Shown here: one piece after another, positions 22,343 to 32,387 of the stretch
Layout: every line of letters begins with the position of its first letter
Numbering within the stretch: position 1 is the first letter of the stretch
Assembly (NCBI GenBank): GCA_027257055.1
Contig: JAPVLO010000019.1
Location: 19,092,501-19,156,500, forward strand
Reading direction: 5' to 3'
Origin: Cephalopachus bancanus
Taxonomy: Eukaryota > Chordata > Mammalia > Primates > Tarsiidae
Length of the DNA stretch: 64,000 nucleotides
The notes under the pieces: model-generated
The model's database searches: none
The model's input: the letters and a program-made list of their open reading frames with translations, nothing else
Told to the model about the DNA's origin: nothing
Translations under genes and position numbers: made by a program

Positions 22343-22733
22343 GGTTTTTTTGTTTTGTTTTGTTTTGTCTTATTTGAGTCAGGTTCTCACTCTGTCACCC
22401 AGGCTGGTGTGCAGTGATGTGATCACAGTTCACGGTAGCAAGGTGTTTTTTTTTTTTTTTTGATGCTGGGGTAGCCGTGAGCAGCGACAGAATGAGACTC
22501 CAACTCAAAAAAAAAAAAAAAACCTCAACACCTTGACTTCCTGGACTCAGGCAATCCTTTTGCCTCAGTCTCCCAAGTAGCTGGGTCTACAGGCACACGC
22601 TGCCATGCTCGGCTAATTTATTTATAATTTGTAGAGACAGGATCTCACTGTGTTGCCTAGAGGGGTCTCCAACTCCTGGGTTCAAACAATCCTCTCACTT
22701 TGGCCTCCCAAACTGAACTACCACATCCGGCCC
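22343..22733 (-). mobile_element. AluJ containing a foreign insertion
   Basis: Reverse AluJ: CAGGTTCTCACTCTGTCACC ... CACGGTAG, interrupted at 22439-22523, then CCTCAACACCTTGACTTCCT to ACTACCACATCCGGCCC. Removing the insertion restores a normal AluJ right arm. Confidence 0.92.
22439..22536. other. Fold-back insertion carrying a T-Alu 3' end
   Basis: Order: CAAGGTGTT (22439-22447) with a T-run to 22461, then 45 bases of T-Alu 3' end (22462-22506), then 17 A (22507-22523), CCTC, and AACACCTTG (22528-22536). CAAGGTGTT and AACACCTTG are exact reverse complements, as are the T and A runs. The 45 bases are identical to 23874-23918, including that copy's private deletion. Confidence 0.9.
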
Positions 22734-22764
22734 TAGCTAGAGATGAATGAAAATCCTCCCGAGA

Positions 22765-23064
22765 GACCAGAAGCAGTGGCTCATGCCTATAATCCCAGCA
22801 CTTTAGGAGGCTGAGGTGGGAGGATCACTTGAGTCCAGGAGGTTGAGACCAGCCTGAGCAACATAGTGAGACCTCATCTCTACAACAAAAAAAATTAGCC
22901 AAGTGTGGTGATGTGTCCCCCTAGTCCCAGCTACTCAGGAGGCTGAAGCAGGAGGATCACTTGAGCCCAGGAGTTGGAGGCTGCAGTGAACTATGATCAT
23001 GCCATTGCACTCCAGCCTGGGCACCAGAGTAAGACCTTGTCTCTTCAAAAATTTTAAAAAACAA
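22765..23064 (+). mobile_element. AluJ, full length
   Basis: AGACCAGAAGCAGTGGCTCA to TAAGACCTTGTCTCTTC with a degraded A-rich tail. Has AluJ-type GGATCACTTGAGTCCAGGAG. Confidence 0.93.
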
Positions 23065-23650
23065 AATTCTCTCCGAGAGTTGATCTTTGTCCTTCCTCCT
23101 CTTTTACCCCACATCATCCTGTTTACTTATCGTCGTCCCACGGTGCTTGAGAACCCCTTAATGGAGCTTCAGATGGAATTCCCCATAAAACCTGGAAAAG
23201 GGGAAGCAGCCAGGGAGGGTTCCAAAGGCCCCAGAACCAGAACTGGGAAGAAGTCATTGAAAGCACAGGGAGGATAGAAGAGCAGCTCAGTGGGAAAAGA
23301 GCTGGCAACCCTCAGGGCTAGAGACACCCGTGAGACCTGACATGGGCAGACTGAGAGGAGCCACAGAAAGCTCAGCGCCACGGCCTCCAGCTGCACCACA
23401 GGTCCCATATGGTATGTAGAGGCCCAGGGCTGGGTGTTAGCGCCATGAAATGCTTGATTTCTTCCCTCAGTGAGATGAAGCAGCAGGCAGGATCCTCCCC
23501 GCCTCTTCCTGCTCCTCATCCTAAACCAAATGAGACCCCGAAGCCCACCGCTGTTGGCCAGATCAAATCCCACTTGGACCAGTTCTCTGTCTCCATTTCA
23601 CTCCACCCCGCTCCTTCTGACCCCTCCACTCTCCCATGCCACTCTTAAAA
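23065..23650. other. Unique sequence, nothing recognised
   Basis: No repeat signature. Short open frames on both strands overlap and look like chance. Confidence 0.45.
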
Positions 23651-23661
23651 TCCTCAGCTCT

Positions 23662-23933
23662 GGCAGGGCTCAGTGACTCAGCCTGTAATCCCAGCACTTT
23701 GGGAGGCCAAAGTGAGGGGGTTGCCTGAGCCCAAAGGTTCAAGACTAACCGGACACCCTAGCAAGAACTCACCTCTAAAATAAATCAAAAATTAGCCAGG
23801 CATGGTAGCACGCGCCTGTAGTTCCGGCTACCTAGAAGGCTGAGGCAGAAGGATGGCCGGAGTTCAGCAGGTCGATGCTGGGGTAGCCGTGAGCAGCGAC
23901 AGAATGAGACTCCAACTCAAAAAAAAAAAAAAA
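23662..23933 (+). mobile_element. T-Alu with right-arm deletion; donor-like copy
   Basis: TSD CCTCAGCTCT before it and CCTCAACTCT from 23936. The right arm lacks about 22 bases (the GTGCCACTGCACTCCAGCC segment), reading GAGCAGCGACAGAATGAG at 23891-23908. The same deletion appears in the insertion at 22462-22506. Confidence 0.92.
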
Positions 23934-24097
23934 TACCTCAACTCTATCAAAAGGGTCCCCACTGTCGAGGGCAGATGGAGGAGAATGGAGACCCACTCAC
24001 CCAGTTGACCCCAGAACTTAGCCCAGGGCACCTCAAAGACTCAGGGCCAGGGGGTCAGGGTCCTCCAGGGCCAGCAGTTGAGCCCTGATTTCTATTT

Positions 24098-24335
24098 TTT
24101 TTTTTTGAGTTGGAGTCTCACTCTATCATCCGGGCTGGAGTGCAGTGGCATGCTCACAGCCACCCCAGCATGGACCTGCTGGGCTATCACGCCCAGTTAA
24201 TTTTTTGATTTATTGTAGAGACGAAGTCTCGCCAAGTTACCCGGGATGGTCTTGAAACCTTGGGCTTAGGCAATTCACTTGCCTCGACCTCCCAAAGTGT
24301 TGGGATGACAGACTGAGCCACCGAGCCCAGCCATG
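24098..24335 (-). mobile_element. T-Alu with internal right-arm deletion
   Basis: TSD CCTGATTTCTA at about 24084 and 24340. Reverse copy: GAGTTGGAGTCTCACTCTAT, GACCTGCTGGGCTATCACGC, where about 55 bases between GGGCT and TATCACGCC are missing, then TGAGCCACCGAGCCCAGCC. Confidence 0.93.
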
Positions 24336-24339
24336 GCCT

Positions 24340-24455
24340 GATTTCTAATTCTGCTCCTGCTCTACTGAGCTGTGTGACTTCCAGCAAATCCCATCCCTCT
24401 CTGAGCCTTGGTTTCTTTACCTGTGCAATGAATGAGCTGGGGAGACCATGGTTTT
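24340..24455 (+). mobile_element. MIR SINE fragment
   Basis: ACTGAGCTGTGTGACTTCCA, GCAAATCCCATCCCTCTCTG, AGCCTTGGTTTCTTTACCTG. Clear sense MIR. The T-Alu probably inserted at its 5' side. Confidence 0.88.
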
Positions 24456-25075
24456 AAAGCCACCGGACCCAGGAGTAGTTGCTGAGGAGTCAGCAGGCGG
24501 GAGTTCAGGCCCCACCTCACTCTGCAGCCCTGCTTTTGTCTGTTTTATTGGTAAGGCATCGGATAAGATTTCATCTGGGAGTGGAGGGGTGGAGGTTTGG
24601 TGGTTGTAAAAAAAAAAAAAAAATCCATTGGCCTAGAGATGAACTCTGAGATTCCTTCCTTTTCTGTCTCACTCTGAGATTCAATTCATGCACACATGTT
24701 TTACTGGCTACCCCAAGCAGGAGAGTCCTGATTCACACATTCTTTTCTGTGGTTCCTACATGGTTCCATCAGGCCTCATGCCCTGATTTAGGATTGGAAA
24801 GTAGGTCCCCACACACTTTTGTTTGGATGTGTAAGACATGGGCCCTGCTCTAAGGTTCAAGAAGCAGGTACCCCAATAAAGATAAATGCTCCAGTCAGGA
24901 CATCTGTGCCAAGTGGGGAAGGTTTTAGTCAAGAAGGGCCACAGGGTCCAGGAAGCAGAGGTGGCTGCGGTACAGAGGGCAACCTTCAAGGAAGATGTGG
25001 TATAGACCCAGGTACACTGAGTCCAAAAATGGGATTACAGTAGTTATGCTGGGAGCACAGCAAATTGATTAATTT
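24456..25075. other. Unique sequence, nothing recognised
   Basis: Contains a short A-run at 24608-24623 but no repeat body I can identify. Confidence 0.45.
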
Positions 25076-25079
25076 GGCT

Positions 25080-25210
25080 TCCGTGGTGAGCAGAGAGGTA
25101 TGATGTCAGGACTCCAATTCTGTCACCTCATTGTCATATGATGTGGGCAAGCCAGTTATGCTCCCAGCCTCAGTTTCCCCATCTGTTCTAAACCACATCT
25201 AAGATTCCAT
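25080..25210 (+). mobile_element. MIR SINE fragment
   Basis: GTGGGCAAGCCAGTTATGCT, CCCAGCCTCAGTTTCCCCAT, CTGTTCTAAACCACATCTAA. Sense MIR core. Confidence 0.85.
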
Positions 25211-25489
25211 CCAGCTCCTTACAAATCTCCCCTGCTTCTGCCTCAAGCTCTTTCCTAGAAGTAGCCTTGGTCATGGATTTTTCACAAGAGAAAAGAAGGA
25301 CACAGGGAGGAATTCAAGGCCCAGAGAAGTCATACTGAAATCCACAAACTGGGGACCAAACGTAGACCCCAGATCTCTCCCCTCTGGTTCTGGCTTTGCC
25401 ACAGTCCGGAGGTCAGAGGAGGCAAGAGAAGGTGGGAGAGAGGAAAGGCAGAGAGAAGAAGGACCACATCCCACCCTTTGCCTCCCCAG

Positions 25490-25720
25490 ACCTCTTGGCC
25501 TGGAGGAAGAGGTTCATTAGCAAGCCCGGAGGAATTCCTAGCTGCTCCAGAAGAGAGCTCTTCATGAATATTCATAACCACCAGAGGATGAGGCTTTGTT
25601 TGCATCATTAAATTTCCCAAATGCCATAACAAACAGCAGCGACAGTCCTCTTCTGGCCACCCATCTCCGGGGAAAGGATAACCTGCTGCTGTAGTCACCA
25701 TCATTCCTGCAGCCCACCCA
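25490..25720. other. Repeat-free island, candidate conserved element
   Basis: CTTCATGAATATTCATAACC near 25560 is a near-palindrome, followed by TTTGTTTGCATCATTAAATT (a forkhead-like TGTTTGC plus an ATTAAA core). No repeat text. Suggestive texture only. Confidence 0.3.
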
Positions 25721-26129
25721 CCTCCCTCACCTTCACTGTGCCCTAAGCCAGGCCCTCCCCAAAGCCCCGTGTGTCAAGACCCTCCGCTGCCAAACTCCCA
25801 AGCTGAGCAAACAAGGAGGTCCAAGCCAGGCAGGGGGCTGCCAGATCCCTGCAAGGGGAGACAAGCAGACCAGACTGGCCATGCATAGAGGAAGAGAGGT
25901 GAACAGGGGAGTGATGGGGGACCTGAGGTGTCCCATCACCCCTTCTGGGAAAGGATACCATTCTGGCACCGTTAGGGAAGGGCGGTAGGGGATAGGACAT
26001 TCTGTCCTCTCCTCAAAGGCAGCACCAGGAGAAAGAGATGGGAGGAGAAAGGAGACAAACAGAAGCTTACTGCCAGGCCTGAAACCCTACCATTAGGAGA
26101 GCCTTCATTCCAGCCAACTGTTGCCCTCA

Positions 26130-26400
26130 CTGCTCAGGCCACCTGCAAAATGCGATTTCCATTCCGCACAATTCACAGGTCTATCAGTGGCGGACTGGTC
26201 ACATAAGTGACGCCCTCCTCCTCCCATCCCAACCCCCTTACGCCCCCCCTTCCCTGCCCGCCTAGTTCAGAGCATTATATGGCCTTTAAAAAGATGGAAG
26301 TATAGATTTTTAAAATAACAATGTCCACTCTTTTGCTGCCAGGTGGTAAGAGGAAATCACACAGCCACGCTCAGCAAGGGTCCTGCCTTTGTAAAAATAA
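26130..26400. other. Repeat-free island with a C-rich block
   Basis: The C-runs at 26223-26249 (3, 3, 5 and 7 C, loops of 2-5) form a quadruplex pattern on the minus strand. An AT-rich part follows: CATTATATGGCCTTTAAAAA (26273) contains TATATGGCC, similar to a CArG/SRF-like site. No coding evidence. Confidence 0.35.
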
Positions 26401-26409
26401 ACTGACTGA

Positions 26410-26498
26410 TTTTTTTTTAATCAATATTTTTTATTATGATATTGTGGGGTACAGTTAAGGGTTAGGTATACAAATATGTTTCGTTCAGGCCCCCTTGA
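26410..26498 (-). mobile_element. Short 5'-truncated retroposon, same family as 16060-16172
   Basis: Starts with a T-run and runs AATCAATATTTTTTATTATG, ATATTGTGGGGTACAGTTAA, GGGTTAGGTATACAAATATG, then ends GGCCCCC. It is flanked by TGACTGATT at 26403-26411 and about 26500. In sense it differs from the 16060 copy at about 6 of 80 positions, so both are young. Confidence 0.75.
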
Positions 26499-26509
26499 CT
26501 GATTGACTA

Positions 26510-26705
26510 AGTAAATTAGTGAATGCACCAGAAAATACCATCAGCAAGGACATAAACTAAACAGTGGCTATCTCACAGGGTGTGGGTTTGGATAAGAAGG
26601 GATTTTTTTTTTTTTACTTTTCCGTGTGAAATATTTCTTTGCTGTTTGAAGTTTGAGGGTTGTTTAATAATGATTGATTTTATAATCGAGAGGGGAAAAA
26701 AACCT
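26510..26705 (+). mobile_element. L1 LINE 3' end (L1M-type)
   Basis: AACAGTGGCTATCTCACAGG, TTTTACTTTTCCGTGTGAAA, TAATGATTGATTTTATAATC and an A-run follow the order of old L1ME-like 3' ends. Confidence 0.6.
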
Positions 26706-27011
26706 TTCGGAGAGTGTGGGGGAGCAAATTTCCCATGAAAAGAAGATGATGAGGGTGCTACTCCAGCTGTGTGACTGCAGAGGCAGGAAAGCTGGGCCCC
26801 TGGGCTGGCAGAGGGGACTTTGGGGAGAGGATGTGAGCAGGTGTGCCAGCCCCCCGCCCCTCAAACCATCCCCGCAGGTCTCACTCCAATCTGGCCTTCG
26901 CCTTGAAATTCAGCTCTGTTTACTTCATTAAGTGTTTGCCCAAGGCTCACTCTCTAGAGAAGCATATTAACTAACTTTTGTAAATTCCTGCCAATTTACA
27001 AAGCACTTACA

Positions 27012-27130
27012 CGTTTGCATTCATTCATTCGGAAATGTTCTGAGCCTCTCCTACGAGCCAGGTACTAGGTGCTGGCTAGACAGAAACTAAATCCATCGCA
27101 ATCTCTGACCCTGGAAAGAGGTCCCCATGC
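27012..27130 (-). mobile_element. L2 LINE 3' end
   Basis: GCATTCATTCATTCGGAAAT, CCTACGAGCCAGGTACTAGG and GTGCTGGCTAGACAGAAACT. Antisense L2 terminus. Confidence 0.75.
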
Positions 27131-27324
27131 ACCGAGGAAAGGCCTCAGCTGGCCATCTTGGTGCACGTCCTCAGGACTATGTCACAGATATGCCCAGGAC
27201 AGAGTTCAGAGGGGCCTCAGTCCCAGGTCAGAGGTGGTGCTGGACTTTAAGGAAGCTAAGACATGAGCCAGATGAAGAAGGAAGGGCTCTCCAGTAAACA
27301 GAAGTGCCCTCAGTCACCAGATGC

Positions 27325-27460
27325 CAAGAGAGGACCATGCACTAGGCTAAGATGAGAGACGCCCTCCTCATTTAATTTCAAAGGTACAACATCAACCCTC
27401 CAAGGTACAACCATTATTATTCCCACTCTGTGGAAAAGGATAGATTAGAGAAGGAACTGA
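27325..27460 (-). mobile_element. MIR SINE fragment
   Basis: CATGCACTAGGCTAAGATGA, TCATTTAATTTCAAAGGTAC, CCATTATTATTCCCACTCTG, TGGAAAAGGATAG. Reverse MIR. Confidence 0.78.
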
Positions 27461-27987
27461 CAAGCATGGGAAGTGGAGAGGCTGGGAAGAGGTGTATTAG
27501 GCCCACAGCAGCAGGGGAAAGAGGGCCTGCTGCCTCTACGGAGGCCTGGTCTCCCTTCTACACCTGTTCCCCACTCTGGGCTTGACTAGATTGCTCAGAA
27601 CCAACCCTGATGCTCAGACTAACCAAGGCATGTTCACCAGCCAGTGTCTCCCAGGTTTCCTGGATCTGGAAACAGCTAATGGGGCCTGCCTCGACCGGCC
27701 ATGGCTGGCATGCTGTAGCTCCCAGAGAGAATAATCCTATACGCCACGCACTCCCAGGCAGATGGATCTTCTTCACGGTCTTCTGAACTGACAAGGCTCA
27801 TGTGAGCTTCCACCCCCTTTGTCCATGCCACCTTACCTGGAATGCTGTTCTTATACACCGCAATGTACAAAATATAAGATTCAAAGGCTAACTCCCCCAT
27901 AAAACATTCTTGGTTTCTTCCCACCTGAACTAATCTCTTCCAGGACACCCACAGAATTCAAGTGCTTAATTGTTCGTCAGTGATTTA

Positions 27988-27989
<2 letters not shown>

Positions 27990-28033
<44 letters not shown>
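27990..28033. repeat. (TG)n microsatellite
   Basis: About 22 uninterrupted TG units; further degenerate TG-rich text continues to about 28085. Likely polymorphic and Z-DNA-prone. Confidence 0.97.
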
Positions 28034-28034
<1 letters not shown>

Positions 28035-28085
28035 ATGTCTTTATCTGTGTAAGAGTATGGGCATGTCTGCATGTATATGTGTGTA

Positions 28086-29265
28086 AACAAGTAACTTACA
28101 AATCCTTCCTGAGTAGCCAGTAATCCCCAGTCCACACCAGTCACAAAATAGGAATTCTTTATAGCTACCCCCTTGGTTGCAACCTCCAACTCCACACCAC
28201 CCCCAAAGGGTCCCCTACCAGGACCCATAGTTCCCAGAGCCTATATTCTCCAGGGCTGGATATTTAGAAAGTGGTCAACACATGCATGCTGGATGATCCT
28301 TAGATCCTGTGTTGGTGTTTTTTGCACCACTGACTGGCACCATCACCTCCTTGCCCATCTCTCCTTTTCCTCCCCTACCCTGTGGCCACCTCCCTAAAGT
28401 ACCCGGTGGAGGGACTGAGTTTTCATTTGTGTCTGAAGCAGGGTTTCAGACCAGAAGGCTTTGCGGTGACTTTGAGAACCTAGAACACTTTCATGACCCT
28501 GAGCCCCTGGGGTCCCTCCCCACCCCAGCAGGTGCTCAGTGTCCCTGTCTGGGGCTTCCTAGCCACAGTGCAACAGCAAGGACTAGTTAAGGAGGCTGTC
28601 CTTTGGAAAAACAACTCAGGGAGGTGGCCAGAGCGCCTGGGGGCCTCCACTACAAAAGTGGGTCACTATGGGGGAAAAAGGTGGTTAAAAAAAGAAAAGA
28701 TCTGTTTCTGGAACCTGGTCTCCGTGCTGGCTGGGAGCAGAGTATCCCCTGAGGGAGTTCCAGAAATCTCATGGTTTTTTTCCCCAGAACCCTGTAGGAC
28801 TCCGGGTGGGTCTTCAGCCCTGCGCCCCACAGCTGCAGTGAGCTCTGGGTGGGAACAAGGGATGCCTGAGGGCCCTCTCCCTACCCACCCACCACAGCCC
28901 AAGCAGCCACCCAAAGCCAGCGCTGGGCCCCTGGAGTGCGTACTGTGGGGCTGTGTGGGCTGCCTTTCTCTGTTTTCTGGGTTGTTTCTAAACTGCTCCA
29001 TTTCCTGTTAAGTAGGACACACCAGGGAGGGTGGCACTGAGCTCCGGGAGGGGCAGGGTGGGGCTTATAGACACAGAGGCTGATCCTCGGGACTCCAGGA
29101 GAGGAAAGCACCTCTCAGGGTCATCTAGAGGCAGAGCCCAACAGGCAAGGCCCAGAAAGGGATGGGGGCTTGCCCTAGGCCACCCCACAAATGAGCAGTA
29201 GGGGTAGGACTAATGACTATCGCTCACAGCGCAGCTGTTCTTGGAGAAGAGTGCTAAATGGGAAG
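28086..29265. other. Unique GC-rich sequence, nothing recognised
   Basis: The longest open frame in the window that avoids repeats is here (28493-29011, 172 codons), but a second long frame overlaps it on the other strand. Neither resembles a known protein, and no flanking splice pattern stands out. I treat both as chance frames in GC-rich DNA. Confidence 0.45.
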
Positions 29266-29269
29266 CCAG

Positions 29270-29410
29270 GACACCAGGCTTGCAACAGGCTCTGCTTCAG
29301 GCAAGGGTCTCAGTCTGTTCACCTCTAAGGTGGGAATAACAATATCTCCCTCATGGTCGTTGTGAGGACTGGATGAAATGCTATTTATAAAAGATGTTCA
29401 TGTACAAAAC
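29270..29410 (+). mobile_element. MIR SINE fragment
   Basis: AGGCAAGGGTCTCAGTCTGT, TCACCTCTAAGGTGGGAATA, GTTGTGAGGACTGGATGAAA. Sense MIR. Confidence 0.85.
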
Positions 29411-29524
29411 AATAATATTCTGCAGAAACATAGGATACTATTATCTCCTAATCCATGGTCCCATCTACCAGTAAAACCCCTAAATTGGTCATGTGTTGAT
29501 AAATGCTAAAGAAGGGTGGAAGCG

Positions 29525-29883
29525 TGCTGTCTACTGAATGTTTGTGTCCTCCTAAAATTCATATTAAAATCCTAACACCCACAGTGATATTAGGAGGTGG
29601 GGCCCTTGGAGGTGATTAGGTCACGAGGGTGGAAACCTCATGAATGGGATTAGTGCCCTTATAAAAAAGGCTTCAGCAAAACCCCTCACCTCTTTTAGCC
29701 TATAAGGACGTAGCGAGAAGACGGCTATCTCTATGAAGCAGAAACCAGGCCCTCACTAGACACCGGATCTGCCAGCACCTTGATCTTGGGCTTCCAGCCT
29801 CCAGAACTGGAAGAAATAAATGTGTTGTTTAAACCACCCAGTCTATGGTATTTTTGTTGTAGCAGCCCTAACAGAATTAGACA
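29525..29883 (+). mobile_element. MaLR solo LTR (MST/MLT1-like), full length
   Basis: Starts TGCTGTCTACTGAATGTTTG and ends AGCAGCCCTAACAGAATTAG plus ACA. In between are GTGATATTAGGAGGTGGGGC, CATGAATGGGATTAGTGCCC (with TTATAAAA), CACCTTGATCTTGGGCTTCC and GAAATAAATGTGTTGTTTAA. The full LTR order is present; no viral genes adjoin it. Confidence 0.94.
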
Positions 29884-30385
29884 GGGTGGGGGTTTCATGA
29901 TACTATTCTCTCTACTTTTGTCTGTGTGCAAAATTTTCCAAAGCAGAAAGGCAAGGCAGACACAAGGCTGTGTTTCTGAACTTCTACCAACACAGCCCAC
30001 TCGGGCCCTGACCTGTGGCTACAGACACACAGGCATATCGGAAGGGGATTGCACGGCTTCCGAGGGCTATGCAAGAGAAAAAGGAGAAAAGCAAGTCACT
30101 CTGTCAAGTGGGACATGGCTGTCATAACTGCCTTGTGCGCTTCTTCCCATTTACGGGGACTGTAGGACTCGTTCTAGAGTCAAATTCTGGCCAAACTCCA
30201 TGCCCTGCCCTGTGTACTCAGCCCACCCTCCTTGGGCCTGGCTTTTCTCCAGTTTTAAGCCGCCTCCAGGGAAAGGCCGGCTTCCTTTCTCTTTTTTGTT
30301 TTGCCGCACAGGGTCAGCAAGTCAGACACCATCATGCTCCTTGGTGCACAGCACATTGTTATGTTGTGTCTGGTCACTGCAAGGC
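29884..30385. other. Unique sequence with a possible old L1 scrap
   Basis: TACTATTCTCTCTACTTTTG and AAAATTTTCCAAAGCAGAAA at 29899-29950 may be an L1 3' scrap. The remainder shows no recognised feature. Confidence 0.35.
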
Positions 30386-30397
30386 TCTGTGTTTTCT

Positions 30398-30701
30398 TTT
30401 CTTTTTCTATTTTTGTTTTTTGAGGCAAAGTCTCACTCTGTCGCCCAGGCTGGAGTACAGTGGCACGCTCACGGTCACCCCAATGTCGACCTGCTGGGCT
30501 CTGGTGATCCTTCTACCTCAGCCTTCCAAGTAGCCAGAACTACAGGCACGTGCTACCACACCCTGCTATTTTTTTGTGTATTGTAGAGACAAGGTCTCAC
30601 CAAGTTTCCCAGGCTGGTCTCAAACCCATGGAATCAGGCAATCCGCTCACCTCAGCCTCCCAAAGTGCTGGAATGACAGGCTGAGCCACCGAGCCCAGCC
30701 G
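30398..30701 (-). mobile_element. T-Alu, full length
   Basis: TSD CTCTGTGTTTTC near 30386 and CCTGTGTTTTC at 30704. Reverse copy: GTCTCACTCTGTCGCCCAGG, TGTCGACCTGCTGGGCTCTG, TGAGCCACCGAGCCCAGCC. Confidence 0.94.
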
Positions 30702-30879
30702 GCCCTGTGTTTTCCGTTGTTTCCTCTTCATCACCATCCCTACCCCAAATCCATCTCTTCCAAGATAGGAGCTGGTATTTGTAAATTGCCTACAATGGAA
30801 TCAGTACGCACCGAGGCACCTGTTTGGACACCTTGGCTGCATGTCCTCAAATATGCACCAATCTTTGTACAGTATAGAG

Positions 30880-31815
30880 CACTGCTTTGAGTGCATGTTT
30901 TGAATATTCATAAATTGTATTGTGTGATGCATGTTATTTTGCATTTGTCAGTTAACACTGTGTTTTTGAGCTCCACCCTTGTTGCTGTCAGTGTCTGGTT
31001 GGATGATTCCAGCACTTCATAAGATCCCACGGTGCACCCATCACAGTCCACTTTTCTATCACTCTATTGACGGACACCCAGTGGCTTCCAGCCCCTCTGC
31101 TACAAACAACACACTCTGCACATACCATTTTGTGGAGACTTTCTGCAGGATCCATTGCTAAAAGTAGAGGCACTGGGTCATAGGCTTATGAGTATTCAAT
31201 TAAGGGAGCAATTTTTTGAGTTGGTATTTGTAAGTTGCCAAGAACAATGTCTAAAGCACAGTATATGGCATGTTAAATAAAAATAATTGAAGAAATAGCA
31301 CTGGTCGGGCGTGGTGGCTCAAGCCTGTGATCCCAGGCTTTAGGAGGCCGAGATGAGGGGATTGCCTGAGCCCACGGGTTCAAGAACAGCCCGGGCAACT
31401 TCGTCTCTACAATAATTCAAAAAATTAACCAGGCGTGGTAGCGCATGCCTATAGTTCTGGCTACTTGGGAGGCCGAGGCAGAAGGATTGCCTAAGCCCAG
31501 CAGGTCGACATTGGGGTGGCTGTGAACGTTCTACTGCACTCCACCCTGGGTGACAGAGTGAGACTCCAGCTCAAAAAAAAAAAAAAGGTAATAGATAGCA
31601 CTAAATTTGCCAGGTAGCTTCCCAAAATCAGTATACCAATTTTTACTCCTATCTAGATTCAGGGGAGTTCCTATCCTCCCATTCGCTCACTAACTTTTTG
31701 TTTTGTCCAATTCTTCTGACTTCATTCTGATGATGGCAAAGTTATGTCTCAATTGTTTACGTTTACATTCTCTGATTAATAGTGTTTGAGCCTCTCTTCA
31801 AATATGTATAAAGTT
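30880..31815 (-). mobile_element. Old L1 LINE, ORF2 3' part, split by a T-Alu
   Basis: Antisense L1M: TTTTTGAGCTCCACCCTTGT, TTTTCTATCACTCTATTGAC, CATTGCTAAAAGTAGAGGCA with CTGGGTCATAGG, then after the Alu GCCAGGTAGCTTCCCAAAAT, TCACTAACTTTTTGTTTTGT and CTGATTAATAGTGTTTGAGC. Too decayed to encode anything. The stretch 31200-31290 is less certain. Confidence 0.75.
31302..31588 (+). mobile_element. T-Alu, subfamily A
   Basis: GGTCGGGCGTGGTGGCTCAA with GCCTGTGATCC (CTCAAGCC, no one-base deletion), left arm AAGAACAGCCCGGGCAACTT with a shortened GGCGAG segment, right arm CAGCAGGTCGACATTGGGGT. It interrupts the L1. TSD approximates AATAGCACT / AGATAGCACT. Confidence 0.92.
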
Positions 31816-31818
31816 GTT

Positions 31819-32113
31819 TGGTCTTTTTTTTTCAGTCAAAGTTTCACTCTGTCACCCAGGCTGGAGTGCAGTGGCACAATCACAGCCCACCATAGCCTGG
31901 AACTCCTGGGTTCAAGCAATCCTTCTGCCTCAGCCTCCCAAGTTGCTGGGACTATAGCATGCCGCCATGCCCAGCTAACTTTTTTTATTTTTTGTAGAGA
32001 CAAGGTCTTACTATGTTGCCTAGGCTGGTCTCAAACTCCTGGTCTCAAGCAATCCTCCCACCTCAGCCTCTGAGAGTGCTGGGATTACAGGCATGAGCCA
32101 CAGTACCTGGCCT
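31819..32113 (-). mobile_element. AluJ, full length
   Basis: Reverse AluJ: GTCAAAGTTTCACTCTGTCA, CAAGCAATCCTTCTGCCTCA, GAGACAAGGTCTTACTATGT, GGCATGAGCCACAGTACCTG. Confidence 0.94.
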
Positions 32114-32226
32114 AAATTTTTTTTTAAGGTAGAAGCAGTGTTAGAAATATGTTTCCATTCCCCCAAGGTAAGCTAGAGAATCGGAGAGCTTTGGGATCAC
32201 ATGTGATGGAGGCTGATTTCAAGTGT

Positions 32227-32312
32227 TGGGGGGGGGGAAGAGGAAGAGGAAGAAGAAACAGAGAAGAAGGAGGAAACAAATGTGAAGGATTAGGAAGTAG
32301 AGGAGAAGGAAA
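32227..32312. repeat. Purine tract with G-run
   Basis: Nine or more G followed by AAGAGGAAGAGGAAGAAGAA and GGAGG/GAAGG units. Confidence 0.9.
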
Positions 32313-32387
32313 ATGTTTTCTGTGCAGGTACATTTTAAGCCAATCAACAAACTTCCTCAGCCCTTACCAAATGCCCAGTCTATAACA

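Noticed and set aside
28493..29011. 172-codon open frame in unique DNA
   Set aside because: It overlaps a long frame on the other strand, lies in GC-rich sequence, shows no recognisable domain or protein text, and has no visible gene structure.
29525..29883. Complete endogenous retrovirus
   Set aside because: Only solo MaLR LTRs are found (13392, 16405, 29525, 42646, 51798); no gag, pol or env text adjoins any of them.
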